Assembly: GCF_038561965.1 (NCBI RefSeq)
Contig: NZ_CP139348.1
Coordinates: 1,302,001-1,366,000 of the forward strand
Direction: 5' to 3'
Length of the DNA stretch: 64,000 nt
DNA from: Stutzerimonas stutzeri
GTDB lineage: Bacteria > Pseudomonadota > Gammaproteobacteria > Pseudomonadales > Pseudomonadaceae
Positions within the stretch are counted from its first letter, which is position 1. Every line of letters starts with the position of its first letter. The notes beneath the pieces were generated by a model. The model saw nothing but the letters and a program-made list of their open reading frames with translations. It made no database searches and had not been told where the DNA came from. Made by a program: the position numbers and the translations under genes. Shown one piece after another: positions 37,898 to 47,853 of the stretch.

Positions 37898-38368
37898 TCA
37901 GCCGATGCTGATCGGCGGCAGCTCCTTCAATTCCACGGTTTCCTTTTTGCGCGGCGCCAGCACTTCCGCTTCGCCGTCTACGACCAGTTCTTCGTTCTGG
38001 TTGAACACGCGCGTCGCAATGCGCACGCGGTTCTTTGGCAGCTTCTCGAGGATTTCCAGGCGTACGGTCAGCGTGTCATTGATCTTCACCGGGCGGGTAA
38101 ACTTCATGCTCTGGCCAAGATAGATGGTGCCTGGCCCAGGCATGGTGCATGCGACCGCCGCGCTGATCAGCGCGCCACTGAACATGCCATGAGCAATGCG
38201 CTCCTTGAACAGCGTGCCCGCGGCAAACTCGGCATCCAGATGCACCGGGTTGCGGTCGCCCGACATGGCAGCGAACAGCTGGATATCCCTTTCTTCCACG
38301 CGCTTTTCGAAGCTCGCTTGTTGGCCAACTTCCAGTTCGGCGTATGGCGTGTTGCTGATGGTGCTCAT
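37898..38368 (-). CDS. MaoC-family (R)-enoyl-CoA hydratase
   Basis: The 156-aa hot-dog fold protein has the hydratase-2 motif FAAMSGDRNPVHLDAEFA (catalytic Asp and His) and GRIAHGMFSG-like ERIAHGMFSGAL. This places it with PhaJ-type (R)-specific enoyl-CoA hydratases that link beta-oxidation to polyhydroxyalkanoate synthesis. ATG 38368 has GAGGA upstream; the open frame beyond lacks family sequence. It is divergent from the two acyl-CoA ligase genes, supporting a fatty-acid role. Confidence 0.87.
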   Translation of the reverse strand: MSTISNTPYAELEVGQQASFEKRVEERDIQLFAAMSGDRNPVHLDAEFAAGTLFKERIAHGMFSGALISAAVACTMPGPGTIYLGQSMKFTRPVKINDTLTVRLEILEKLPKNRVRIATRVFNQNEELVVDGEAEVLAPRKKETVELKELPPISIG

Positions 38369-38636
38369 GGTTGTCCTCAAGTGCTGGGGCGGCGCATCAA
38401 CTGTTGCGCCGGCTGATCGAATCAGGTTCCGCACAAACCGGCACAGCCCGGTGTCTGCGCGCTGGGGCTGCATTCTAGTGGCATGCACCGCGCTTGTCCC
38501 GAGCCTGCTCCGTGACGACAGATTCACATCAGTGATTTGTGCCTTCCGGGCTGTTGCGTCATGACGTCTACCTGATAAGTTCGCCAAAGCCCGCTGCGCG
38601 CGGGCCAGACACTCTCAGGTAAAGAGGCCAATAACA

Positions 38637-40325
38637 ATGCAGCCTGAATTCTGGAATGACAAACGCCCTGCTGGCGTGCCCAATGACATTGATCTGAGTG
38701 CTTATCGCTCGGTCGTCGAAGTGTTCGAGCGCGCCTGTAAGGCCCATGTGGATCGCCCTGCGTTCAGCAACATGGGCGTTACCCTCAGCTACTCCGATCT
38801 GGAACGCTACTCTGCCGCCTTTGCTGCCTGGCTGCAGCACCACACCGATTTGCAGCCCGGTGACCGCATCGCGATCCAGATGCCCAACCTGCTGCAATAT
38901 CCGATTGCCGTGTTCGGTGCGTTGCGTGCAGGCCTAATCGTGGTCAATACCAATCCGCTGTATACCGCACGGGAGATGCGTCATCAGTTCCAGGATTCCG
39001 GCGCGCGCGCGTTGGTGTTCCTCAATACGTTTGGCCATCAGGTGCAGCAGGTACTGGCTGATACCTCGATCGAACATCTGATCGAAGTACGGATCGGCGA
39101 CATGTTGCCGCCGTTGAAGGGCGCGCTGGTCAACGCCGCGGTCAAGCATCTGAAGAAAATGGTGCCGGACTACAGCCTGCCGCAGGCGGTCCCCTTGAAG
39201 CAGGTATTGCGTGACGGCGCCCGCCACAACCATAAGCCGGCAGCGCTGGAGCTCGACCACGTCGCCGTGCTGCAGTACACCGGTGGCACCACCGGCGTGG
39301 CCAAGGGCGCCATGCTGACGCACGGCAATCTCGTGGCGAACATGCAGCAGGTGCGGGCCAACATGCAGCAGCTGGACGAACACGGTCATCCGGTGATTCG
39401 TGAAGGCCAGGAGGTGATGATCGCGCCGTTGCCGCTCTACCATATCTACGCATTCACGGTGAACTGCATGTGTATGACGGTCACCGGCAACCACAACGTG
39501 CTGATCACCAATCCGCGGGATATCAACGGTTTCGTCAAGGAACTGCAGCGCTGGCAGTTTTCCGCCTTCCTCGGGCTCAATACGCTGTTCGTTGCGCTGA
39601 TGGCTCACCCGCAATTCAAGAAGATCGACTTTTCCCGTCTCAAAGGCACCAATTCGGGCGGCACCGCCCTGGTGTCGGCGGTCGCAGAACGGTGGAAGAG
39701 CATGACCGGTTGCACTGTGGTCGAGGGTTACGGGCTAACCGAGACGTCGCCCGTCGTCTGTGCCAATCCTCACGGTGAGCATTCACGCCTCGGCACTGTA
39801 GGGCTTCCGGTGCCAGGCACCACGGTCAAGGTCATCGATGACGAAGGCAACGCCTTGCCGCTCGGCGAGCGTGGCGAGCTGTGCGTCAAGGGCCCGCAAG
39901 TCATGAAGGGCTACTGGCAGCGTCCGGACGCCACCGCTGAGGTGCTGGACGAAGAGGGCTGGCTTAAGACCGGCGATATCGCGGTGATCGACGAAGACGG
40001 CTTCGTCAGCATCGTCGATCGCAAAAAGGACCTGATCATCGTTTCCGGCTTCAACGTCTACCCCAACGAGATCGAGGACGTGGTGATGGCCCATCCGAAA
40101 GTGGCTGCGTGCGCTGCCATTGGCGTGGCGGACGAAAAATCGGGCGAGGCGGTCAAGTTGTTCGTCGTGCCCAGCGACCCAACGCTTACCCAGGATGAAC
40201 TTCAAGCCTACTGCCGGGAGAATTTCACCGGTTACAAGATGCCGCGGCACTATGTCTTCCGAGATTCGTTGCCGATGACTCCGGTAGGCAAAATCCTCCG
40301 CCGAGAGCTGCGTGAAAGCGCCTGA
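38637..40325 (+). CDS. fadD2: Long-chain fatty acid-CoA ligase FadD2
   Basis: The 562-aa enzyme of the ANL superfamily has the P-loop YTGGTTGVAKGAMLTH, GYGLTETSP, the FACS signature region (GWLKTGDIAVIDEDGFVSIVDRKKDLIIVSGFNVYPNEIED) and the C-terminal lysine in GKILRREL. It activates imported fatty acids at the inner membrane. It is followed by a second copy (about 60-70% similar by eye), the fadD2-fadD1 order known in Pseudomonas. Confidence 0.94.
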   Translation: MQPEFWNDKRPAGVPNDIDLSAYRSVVEVFERACKAHVDRPAFSNMGVTLSYSDLERYSAAFAAWLQHHTDLQPGDRIAIQMPNLLQYPIAVFGALRAGLIVVNTNPLYTAREMRHQFQDSGARALVFLNTFGHQVQQVLADTSIEHLIEVRIGDMLPPLKGALVNAAVKHLKKMVPDYSLPQAVPLKQVLRDGARHNHKPAALELDHVAVLQYTGGTTGVAKGAMLTHGNLVANMQQVRANMQQLDEHGHPVIREGQEVMIAPLPLYHIYAFTVNCMCMTVTGNHNVLITNPRDINGFVKELQRWQFSAFLGLNTLFVALMAHPQFKKIDFSRLKGTNSGGTALVSAVAERWKSMTGCTVVEGYGLTETSPVVCANPHGEHSRLGTVGLPVPGTTVKVIDDEGNALPLGERGELCVKGPQVMKGYWQRPDATAEVLDEEGWLKTGDIAVIDEDGFVSIVDRKKDLIIVSGFNVYPNEIEDVVMAHPKVAACAAIGVADEKSGEAVKLFVVPSDPTLTQDELQAYCRENFTGYKMPRHYVFRDSLPMTPVGKILRRELRESA

Positions 40326-40361
40326 CCGGACCTTGCGCGCTTTCTTGGGGCTATTCATGTG

Positions 40362-40389
40362 AGTGACCGCGACATGTGTTCCGGTCACT
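40362..40389 (+). terminator. Weak hairpin after fadD2
   Basis: A 7-bp stem (40362-40368 with 40383-40389) has a 14-nt loop and only a short T-rich tail. It could partly separate fadD2 from fadD1. The AT-rich stretch at about 40470-40500 may hold a fadD1 promoter. Confidence 0.35.
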
Positions 40390-40547
40390 TTATGTCGAAT
40401 CCCTCCCGGTCGGACTCTGTTCGCTCCTGTGCAAAGCTGCTAACCTCGGGCACGCTTTTAGCCCGATTAGTGGTACAAAAGTTAACAAATCACAACAAAA
40501 CAGCTGCCATCGCGCAGTAATAAAGCTGTTGCTTAGGAGTGGGGTTC

Positions 40548-42239
40548 ATGACCGATAACTTCTGGAAGGATAAGTATCCTGTTGGGGTCGCCAGCGAGAT
40601 CAATCCCGACGAGTATCAGAACATCCAGGCTGTGCTCAAGCAGTCTTGCGAGCGCTTCGCGGACAAGCCGGCCTTCAGTAATCTCGGCAAGACCCTGACC
40701 TACGGTGAGCTGTACAAGCTGTCCGGCGACTTCGCCGCTTACCTGCAGCAGAACACCGATCTTCAGCCCGGCGACCGTATCGCCGTGCAGCTGCCCAACC
40801 TGATTCAGTATCCCATCGTCGTCTTCGGTGCCATGCGTGCCGGCCTTATCGTGGTCAACACCAACCCGCTGTACACCGCGCGGGAAATGGAGCATCAGTT
40901 CAATGATGCTGGCGCGAAGGCACTGATCTGCCTGGCCAACATGGCGCACCTGGCCGAGGAAGTGCTGCCCAAGACCGGCATCAAACACGTGATCATCACC
41001 GAAGTGGCGGACATGCTGCCGCCGCTCAAGCGAATGCTGATCAACGCAGTGGTCAAGCACGTGAAGAAGATGGTGCCTGCATTCAGCCTGCCGAAAGCCG
41101 TCAAGCTCAACGATGCGCTGGCATTGGGCCGTGGCAAGTCGGTGCGTGAGGCTTCGCCGAGCAGCGACGACGTCGCCGTACTGCAATACACCGGTGGCAC
41201 CACGGGCGTCGCCAAGGGCGCCATGCTGACCCACCGCAACATTGTCGCCAACATGCTGCAGTGCAAGGCGTTGATGGGTTCGAACCTCAACGACGGCAGC
41301 GAAGTGCTGATCGCTCCGTTGCCGCTCTACCATATCTACGCCTTCACCTTTCATTGCATGGCGATGATGCTTAGCGGCAACCACAACATCCTGATCTCCA
41401 ACCCGCGCGACCTGCCGGCGATGATCAAGGATCTGTCGAAGTATCGCTTCAGCGGCTTCGTAGGGCTCAACACGCTCTTCGTTGCGCTGTGCAACAGCGA
41501 GGATTTCCGCAAGCTCGATTTCTCTGCGCTCAAGGTCACGCTGTCTGGCGGCATGGCGCTGCAACTGGCGACTGCCGAGCGCTGGAAGCAGGTGACTGGC
41601 TGCTCGATCTGTGAAGGCTATGGCCTGACGGAGACCAGCCCGGTGGCCTCGGTCAATCCGATTGAGCACATCCAGCTCGGTTCCATCGGTATTCCGGTCC
41701 CCTCTACGCAATTCAAGGTTATCAACGACGAAGGGCAAGACTTGCCACAAGGCGAGATCGGCGAGCTGTGCATCAAGGGCCCGCAGGTGATGAAAGGGTA
41801 CTGGCAGCGCCCCGAAGCCACTGCCGAGGTAATCGATGCGCAAGGATGGTTCAAGTCCGGAGACATCGGCATCGTTCAGGAAGATGGCTATATCCGCATC
41901 GTCGACCGCAAGAAGGACATGATCCTGGTGTCCGGCTTCAACGTTTATCCCAACGAGTTGGAAGACGTGCTGGCGAGCCTGCCGGGCGTTCTGCAGTGCG
42001 CTGCGATTGGCGTGCCTGATGAGAAGTCGGGTGAGGCTATCAAGCTGTTCGTCGTGGTCAAGCCGGGTGAAAGCCTGACCAAAGAACAGGTGATGAAGCA
42101 CATGCATGACAACCTGACTGGCTACAAGCGGCCGAAGGCAGTCGAGTTCCGCGACAGCCTGCCGACCACCAACGTCGGTAAGATCCTGCGCCGCGAATTG
42201 CGTGACGAAGAGCTGCGCAAGTTGGGACACAAGAAATAG
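40548..42239 (+). CDS. fadD1: Long-chain fatty acid-CoA ligase FadD1
   Basis: The product is a 563-aa paralogue of FadD2. It has YTGGTTGVAKGAMLTH, GYGLTETSPVASVNP, VDRKKDMILVSGFNVYPNELED and GKILRREL. ATG 40548 is chosen because AGGAG lies 9 nt upstream and the product begins MTDNFWKDKYPVG, the usual FadD N-terminus. The gene has its own 222-nt leader and a strong terminator, so it may be expressed independently of fadD2. Confidence 0.95.
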   Translation: MTDNFWKDKYPVGVASEINPDEYQNIQAVLKQSCERFADKPAFSNLGKTLTYGELYKLSGDFAAYLQQNTDLQPGDRIAVQLPNLIQYPIVVFGAMRAGLIVVNTNPLYTAREMEHQFNDAGAKALICLANMAHLAEEVLPKTGIKHVIITEVADMLPPLKRMLINAVVKHVKKMVPAFSLPKAVKLNDALALGRGKSVREASPSSDDVAVLQYTGGTTGVAKGAMLTHRNIVANMLQCKALMGSNLNDGSEVLIAPLPLYHIYAFTFHCMAMMLSGNHNILISNPRDLPAMIKDLSKYRFSGFVGLNTLFVALCNSEDFRKLDFSALKVTLSGGMALQLATAERWKQVTGCSICEGYGLTETSPVASVNPIEHIQLGSIGIPVPSTQFKVINDEGQDLPQGEIGELCIKGPQVMKGYWQRPEATAEVIDAQGWFKSGDIGIVQEDGYIRIVDRKKDMILVSGFNVYPNELEDVLASLPGVLQCAAIGVPDEKSGEAIKLFVVVKPGESLTKEQVMKHMHDNLTGYKRPKAVEFRDSLPTTNVGKILRRELRDEELRKLGHKK

Positions 42240-42259
42240 ATGCTGCTGTGAAACAAAGA

Positions 42260-42284
42260 ACCCCGCCTTGGCGGGGTTTTTTTG
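42260..42284 (+). terminator. Rho-independent terminator of fadD1
   Basis: A GC stem (42260-42266 with 42271-42277) with a tight loop is followed by a run of T. Confidence 0.9.
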
Positions 42285-42412
42285 TTTTATGCGAACGGCG
42301 TCTAGCGGCATTGGCCGGCAGGCTATGACTTAGCGCTTCGTAGCGTTCTCCTTTGATGTAGCAAATGGCACAATGGCACTACTTACCCATGTATTTTATG
42401 AGGGATTGTCAG

Positions 42413-44098
42413 ATGCTGTCGTCACTACGTCTGCGGGTGAAATTACTCTTGCTGGCGCTTGGCCCGATCCTGTTGCTGACGGTCTTGCTCAGTGGGGTTG
42501 CGGTACTTGAGTTGCAGCAACTGGCCGACCAGCAGGAGGCACAGACGCGCGCTAGCCTGATTCGGGACCGCCGTGCCGAACTCAAACACTACGTCGAGTT
42601 GGCAAAAAATGCTGTCGGCCCGATCTATGAACGCGCTGCCGAGGGAGACATGCAGGCACGGAGCCAGGCAGTCGCCATTTTCGAGCGCCTGAGCTATGGT
42701 ACCGAAGGCTATTTCTGGGGCTATGACGCGCAATCGCTGCGGGTGTTTCAGGGCGCTACACGCGAGCGTATCGGCGAGAATTTTGCCGATTACCGCGACC
42801 CGAATGGCGTGTACGCCATTCGCGAACTGGTCAAGGCCGGCCGCGATGGCAGTCACTACGTCGACTACAGCTTCGCTATTCCTGGCAGCAACGCGCTGGT
42901 GCCCAAGGTCGGCTATGCCGAGTACCTGCCAAAGTGGAATCTGGTATTCGGAACCTCACTAAATCTGGATGACGTCGAGCGCGATGTAGGCGAGGCCCGC
43001 GCGGCTTTCCAGGCGCGCATCGACAGCTTGACGCTGATCATGCTCGGCTCGGCGTTCTTGCTGCTGATCCTGATGGCCGGGCTCGCCGTATTGATGAGCA
43101 ACGCAATTCTCCGCCCGCTGTTGCAAATCAAGCAGAACCTCGACGATATGGCCCAGGGCGACGGTGACCTGACACACCGCCTGCCTGTAACCAGCCGTGA
43201 CGAGCTGGGCGAACTGTCGGCCTCGTTCAACCGCTTCGTCGAGAAGATCCACGCTCTTGTACGGCAGGTGGCTGGCACGACTACCCAACTCAGCGGGCTG
43301 GTCAGTGCGGTGGCCAGCCAGGCGCAGCGTTCGGAACAGGCTATGGCCGACCAGCGCAGCGAGACCGATCAGGTTGCAACTGCAATCAACGAGATGTCCG
43401 CTGCCGCCCATGAAGTGGCGATGAGCGCCCAGCGTGCCGCAGAGGCGGCGCGCGAAACCGATCAGCAGGGCGTTGCCGCCAAGCAGGTAGTCGACCAGAG
43501 CATCCGCCAGATTCACGAGCTGGTCGGCGAACTGCGTGGCAGTGGTGAGTCGCTGGATGGGTTGCAGCAGGACGTCAGAGGTATTGTCGGCGTGCTCGAT
43601 GTGATTCGCGCCATCGCCGAGCAGACCAATTTGCTGGCGCTCAACGCAGCCATCGAGGCGGCGCGTGCCGGTGAGGCCGGGCGTGGTTTCGCCGTGGTTG
43701 CCGACGAAGTACGTGCCCTGGCCAGCCGAACCCAGCAGAGCACTGGCGAGATCCAGGGCATGATCGACCGCCTGCAGAGCGCGACGTCGAACACCGTCTC
43801 CACCATGTTGCGCGCCGGGGAAAAGGGCGAGAGCACTCGCGATCACGCCAATCAGGCTGGCGACTCGCTGGATGCCATTTCTGCACTGATCGGCACGATC
43901 AATTCGATGAACGCGCAGATCGCTGCCGCGGCCGAAGAGCAGACCGCCGTGGCCGAGGAGATCAACCGCAGCGTGCACCACATCGCTGATGCAGTGGACG
44001 GCGTGGCGAGCGATGCCGCACAGGGCGCGCAGACTGCGCGTGAGCTTAACGGCCTGGCCGAGCAGCTACAGCGGCTGGTGGGGCAGTTCCGTATCTAG
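42413..44098 (+). CDS. Methyl-accepting chemotaxis protein (first of tandem pair), Cache_2 sensor
   Basis: The 561-aa membrane receptor has TM1 (LLLLALGPILLLTVLLSGVAVL) and a periplasmic single-Cache domain with the YFWGYD and DYRDPNGVYAIRELVKAG patterns. TM2 (LIMLGSAFLLLILMAGLAVLM), a HAMP domain (NLDDMAQGDGDLTHRLP) and the cytoplasmic signalling hairpin tip (EQTNLLALNAAIEAARAGE) follow. There is no C-terminal pentapeptide for CheR. ATG 42413 (GAGGG RBS) gives the same length as the next gene; an in-frame ATG at 42365 is less likely. Cache_2 receptors commonly sense small carboxylates, but the ligand is unknown here. Confidence 0.93.
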   Translation: MLSSLRLRVKLLLLALGPILLLTVLLSGVAVLELQQLADQQEAQTRASLIRDRRAELKHYVELAKNAVGPIYERAAEGDMQARSQAVAIFERLSYGTEGYFWGYDAQSLRVFQGATRERIGENFADYRDPNGVYAIRELVKAGRDGSHYVDYSFAIPGSNALVPKVGYAEYLPKWNLVFGTSLNLDDVERDVGEARAAFQARIDSLTLIMLGSAFLLLILMAGLAVLMSNAILRPLLQIKQNLDDMAQGDGDLTHRLPVTSRDELGELSASFNRFVEKIHALVRQVAGTTTQLSGLVSAVASQAQRSEQAMADQRSETDQVATAINEMSAAAHEVAMSAQRAAEAARETDQQGVAAKQVVDQSIRQIHELVGELRGSGESLDGLQQDVRGIVGVLDVIRAIAEQTNLLALNAAIEAARAGEAGRGFAVVADEVRALASRTQQSTGEIQGMIDRLQSATSNTVSTMLRAGEKGESTRDHANQAGDSLDAISALIGTINSMNAQIAAAAEEQTAVAEEINRSVHHIADAVDGVASDAAQGAQTARELNGLAEQLQRLVGQFRI

Positions 44099-44132
44099 TA
44101 AGCGGTCCGAAGGCTCTAGAACGAGCCTTTGA

Positions 44133-44163
44133 GAAACCCTGCCTTGGCAGGGTTTCGTTTTTT
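44133..44163 (+). terminator. Terminator between the two chemoreceptor genes
   Basis: An 11-bp near-perfect stem (44133-44143 with 44146-44156) is followed by GTTTTTT, so each receptor gene has its own transcript end. Confidence 0.9.
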
Positions 44164-44287
44164 ATGGGTAAAGAAAAGCACTTCGACGTCGAAAAACTGA
44201 GGGACGGCTTTGAAAACAGCGCTTAAGTGTCACTGGTTTTACGCCGCAGTCTTCTAGGTCAACGTTTCTAACCAGGGATGAATCAGA

Positions 44288-45973
44288 ATGCTTTCCAATC
44301 TTCGTCTGCGAATGAAGTTGCTGCTGCTTACGCTGGGCCCGATTCTTCTGCTTGCAACCCTGCTCAGCGGGATCGCTGTCTATGAGTTGCAGAGTCTTGC
44401 CGAACAGCAAGAAGCACATACCCGCGATAGCCTCATCCAGGACCGGCGCGCCGAGCTTAAGCACTACGTCGAACTGGCGCGCAATGCCATCGGGCCGATC
44501 CATGAGCGTTCTGCCGAGGGCGACATGCAGGCGCGTGATCAGGCCGTTGCCATTCTCGAACGGCTGTCTTACGGCAAGGACGGCTACTTCTGGGGCTACG
44601 ACACCCAGAGTGTTCGCATCCTGCAGGGCAACACCAAGGATAAGATTGGACAGAGCTTCTACGACTATCGCGACCCCAACGGGGTCTACGCCATTCGCGA
44701 GTTGGTGCGGGCCGGGCAGGATGGTAGCCACTATGTCGACTACAGCTTCGTGCTGGGCAACAGCAGCGAGCTGGTGCCCAAGGTGGGTTACGCCGAATTT
44801 TTGCCGAAGTGGAAGATGGTCGTCGGTACCTCCTTGAACCTCGATGGTGTGGAGCGCGACGTACAGGCTGCACGAGTAGAGTTTCAGAAACGCATTGATG
44901 GCCTGGTGACCATCATGCTCGTTTCGGCTTTCGCACTGCTGGTGCTGATGGCATTACTGGCCGTTTTCATGAGCAACGCGTTGCTGAACCCGCTGCTGCT
45001 GATCAAGCGCAACCTGGACGATATGGCCCAGGGCGACGGTGACCTGACTCAGCGGCTACCGATCACCAGCCAGGACGAGCTGGGCGAGCTAGCCATGTCC
45101 TTTAACCGTTTCGTCGAGAAGATCCACTCCCTGGTGCAGCAGGTCGCTGGAACCACCACCCAACTCAGCGGCCTGGTCGGTGCGGTGGCCAGCCAGGCGC
45201 AGCGTTCGGAGCAGGCTATGGCCGACCAGCGCAGCGAGACCGATCAGGTCGCCACCGCAATCAACGAGATGTCCGCTGCTGCCCATGAAGTGGCGATGGG
45301 TGCACAGCGTGCCGCAGAGGCGGCGCGCGAGACGGATCAACAGGGCGTTGCTGCCAAGCAAGTAGTCGACCAGAGCATCCGCCAGATTCACGAGCTGGTC
45401 GGCGAACTGCGTGGCAGTGGTGAGTCGCTGGATGGGTTGCAGCAGGACGTCAGAGGTATTGTCGGCGTGCTCGACGTGATCCGCGCCATCGCCGAGCAGA
45501 CCAATCTGCTGGCGCTCAACGCAGCCATCGAGGCGGCGCGTGCCGGTGAGGCCGGGCGTGGTTTCGCCGTGGTTGCCGACGAAGTACGTGCCCTGGCCAG
45601 CCGAACCCAGCAGAGCACTGGCGAGATCCAGGGCATGATCGACCGCCTGCAGAGCGCGACGTCGAACACCGTCTCCACCATGTTGCGCGCCGGGGAAAAG
45701 GGCGAGAGCACTCGCGATCACGCCAATCAGGCTGGCGACTCGCTGGATGCCATTTCTGCACTGATCGGCACGATCAACTCGATGAACGCGCAGATCGCTG
45801 CCGCGGCCGAAGAGCAGACTGCCGTGGCCGAGGAGATCAACCGCAGCGTGCACCACATCGCTGATGCAGTGGACGGCGTGGCGAGCGATGCCGCACAGGG
45901 CGCGCAGACTGCGCGTGAGCTTAACGGCCTGGCCGAGCAGCTACAGCGGCTGGTGGGGCAGTTCCGTATCTGA
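44288..45973 (+). CDS. Methyl-accepting chemotaxis protein (second of tandem pair), Cache_2 sensor
   Basis: The 561-aa product has the same architecture as the upstream gene: TM1, Cache_2 (YFWGYDTQS), TM2, HAMP and signalling domain. The sensor half differs clearly at many positions (for example FVLGNSSELVPKVGYAEF). The last roughly 270 residues are the same apart from two substitutions near their start. At DNA level 43500-44095 and 45375-45970 differ at about five bases by my reading. The pair therefore offers two ligand specificities with one signalling module. Confidence 0.93.
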   Translation: MLSNLRLRMKLLLLTLGPILLLATLLSGIAVYELQSLAEQQEAHTRDSLIQDRRAELKHYVELARNAIGPIHERSAEGDMQARDQAVAILERLSYGKDGYFWGYDTQSVRILQGNTKDKIGQSFYDYRDPNGVYAIRELVRAGQDGSHYVDYSFVLGNSSELVPKVGYAEFLPKWKMVVGTSLNLDGVERDVQAARVEFQKRIDGLVTIMLVSAFALLVLMALLAVFMSNALLNPLLLIKRNLDDMAQGDGDLTQRLPITSQDELGELAMSFNRFVEKIHSLVQQVAGTTTQLSGLVGAVASQAQRSEQAMADQRSETDQVATAINEMSAAAHEVAMGAQRAAEAARETDQQGVAAKQVVDQSIRQIHELVGELRGSGESLDGLQQDVRGIVGVLDVIRAIAEQTNLLALNAAIEAARAGEAGRGFAVVADEVRALASRTQQSTGEIQGMIDRLQSATSNTVSTMLRAGEKGESTRDHANQAGDSLDAISALIGTINSMNAQIAAAAEEQTAVAEEINRSVHHIADAVDGVASDAAQGAQTARELNGLAEQLQRLVGQFRI

Positions 45974-45984
45974 TCTGGTAGTTG

Positions 45985-46009
45985 GACGGCAGGTGCAACG
46001 CCTGCCGTC
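45985..46009 (+). terminator. Hairpin after the second chemoreceptor gene
   Basis: A perfect 9-bp stem (45985-45993 with 46001-46009) with a 7-nt loop lies 12 nt after the stop. It lacks a T-run. Another 8-bp hairpin follows at 46028-46049. Confidence 0.6.
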
Positions 46010-46238
46010 GCTTTCGCGCAGTTGTCACAGGGCGCCAAGCTGCGCCCTGCTTGAGCGCGTCTCGAAACGAAGTTCTTTCATCCCGATCAACGGCGCTACC
46101 GGCGGGCGGCTGTCTCAGAACCGAGACGGCGGCCGTTTGGTCTAGCTCCCTATGGCCGCGTCCGCTTAATGCCGTAGGGGACGATGGCGCAAGCCACAGG
46201 CGGCCTGCCCATCAATCCGTTGCAAGGATGAGTTACCC

Positions 46239-47843
46239 ATGCACAAGAAAAACAATGCTGTTCGGGTAGTTGCTTCTCTCGCATTGATCGCCAGCAGTGC
46301 CGCCTTCGCGGCGCCGCAGGTCGATACCGCACTATTCAACGACTTCTGGACGCCAGGCAAGCCCAATGCGGCGCTGTGCCGTTCGCCGCTGCTGGTCGGC
46401 ACGCCGGTCGGTTTGCCGCGCTGCATGCAGGCGAGCAACGTCATGAAGCATCTGGAGGCGCTGCAGGATATCGCCACACTCAATGACGGTAATCGCGCGT
46501 CCGGTCAGCCCGGCTATCAGGCGTCGATCGACTACGTGCGCAGCCGTCTGCAGCGCGCCGGTTATCGCGTAGAGGTACAGGCGTTTCCCTTCCTCGCGTT
46601 CTATCCGGCCGGCCCCGGCACGCTCAGCGCGGTGGCTCCGCAGCCGGCGCAGTACGTATGGGAGGAAGACTTCTCTTATGCCGACCAGACCGACCCTGGC
46701 AACGTTACAGCACTGGTAGTGCCGGTCGACCTGGCGCTTGGTGCCGGCAACACCTCGACCAGTGGCTGCGAGCCTGAGGACTTCGCGGGATTCCCGGCGG
46801 GTGCCATCGCGCTGATGCAGCGCGGTACCTGCCCGTTCGGGCAGAAGGCGACCAATGCCGCGGCGGCCGGTGCGGCCGGTGCAATCATCTTCAACCAGGG
46901 CGACACCGAAGACCGCAAGGGGCTGCTGGTCGCGACTCTGGGCGAGGATTACAGCGGCGGCATTCCGGTGATGTTCTCGACCTATGACAACGGTGTGGCC
47001 TGGGCGCAAACCGCAGGCCTGCAGCTGAGCATGAACGTCGACGTGGTACGCGAGCAGACCGAGACCTACAACCTGCTGGCCGAGACGCGCCGTGGCGATC
47101 CGAGCAACGTGATCATGGTCGGTGCGCATCTGGATTCGGTGTTTGAAGGCGCCGGCATCAACGACAACGGCTCCGGCAGTGCGGCGTTGCTTGAGATGGC
47201 GCTGCTGATGAGCAAGGCCCGGCCGGAAAACAAGGTGCGCTTTGCCTGGTGGGGGGCAGAGGAATCCGGGCTGGTCGGCTCGACCTACTACGTTACGCAG
47301 CTGCCGGATGAGCAGAAGCGACGCATCAAGGCGTACTTGAATGTCGACATGATCGGTTCGCCGAACTATGGCAACTTCATCTATGACGGCGATGGCTCCG
47401 ATTTTGGCCTGCAGGGCCCGCCCGGCTCGGCTGCAATCGAACGTTTGCTACGCACCTACTTCCAGCTGCGCAACGCGCCGTCGGAAGGCACCGAGATTGA
47501 TTTCCGCTCCGACTATGCACAGTTCTTCGACGACGGCATTGCCTTCGGCGGGCTGTTCACCGGTGCCGAGGACATCAAAACCGAGGAGCAGGCGCAGCGT
47601 TACGGCGGCATCGCCGGGGAATCGTTCGATCAGTGCTATCACACGCCGTGCGACAACTTGGCCAATATCTCCACCGAAGCGCTGGAGTTGCATGGCGATG
47701 CGCTGGCCTTCGCCACGAGCTGGCTCTCGCTTTCGACCAAGCTGATCGACGACGAGATCGCCGCTGCGGCCGAGCAGAGCATCGGCACCATGCGCATCCA
47801 GCAGGTGCAGGAGAAGTCGCGTTGGGGTCACTGGATCCGTTGA
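46239..47843 (+). CDS. Secreted M28 aminopeptidase with PA domain (PaAP-like)
   Basis: The 534-aa zinc exopeptidase has a signal peptide (SLALIASSAAFA, cut before APQVD). A protease-associated domain is inserted (GAIALMQRGTCPFGQKATNAAAAGA). The M28 metal ligands are visible in order: GAHLDSV (His), GINDNGSGS (Asp), WWGAEESGLVGS (catalytic Glu and ligand Glu), LNVDMIGS (Asp) and QCYHTPCDN (His). The layout matches the extracellular leucine aminopeptidase of P. aeruginosa (PaAP), a type II secretion substrate. A hairpin terminator follows. Confidence 0.92.
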   Translation: MHKKNNAVRVVASLALIASSAAFAAPQVDTALFNDFWTPGKPNAALCRSPLLVGTPVGLPRCMQASNVMKHLEALQDIATLNDGNRASGQPGYQASIDYVRSRLQRAGYRVEVQAFPFLAFYPAGPGTLSAVAPQPAQYVWEEDFSYADQTDPGNVTALVVPVDLALGAGNTSTSGCEPEDFAGFPAGAIALMQRGTCPFGQKATNAAAAGAAGAIIFNQGDTEDRKGLLVATLGEDYSGGIPVMFSTYDNGVAWAQTAGLQLSMNVDVVREQTETYNLLAETRRGDPSNVIMVGAHLDSVFEGAGINDNGSGSAALLEMALLMSKARPENKVRFAWWGAEESGLVGSTYYVTQLPDEQKRRIKAYLNVDMIGSPNYGNFIYDGDGSDFGLQGPPGSAAIERLLRTYFQLRNAPSEGTEIDFRSDYAQFFDDGIAFGGLFTGAEDIKTEEQAQRYGGIAGESFDQCYHTPCDNLANISTEALELHGDALAFATSWLSLSTKLIDDEIAAAAEQSIGTMRIQQVQEKSRWGHWIR

Positions 47844-47853
47844 TCGCATGAAT

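Noticed and set aside
40533..42311. A 592-codon open frame on the minus strand covering all of fadD1
   Set aside because: It mirrors fadD1 exactly, translates to a Val/His/Arg/Gln-rich sequence with no domain, and results from the GC-rich third codon positions of the real gene.
42366..42384. TGGCAC possibly marking a sigma-54 promoter for the first chemoreceptor
   Set aside because: The expected TTGCA/T-type -12 element is missing at the right distance.
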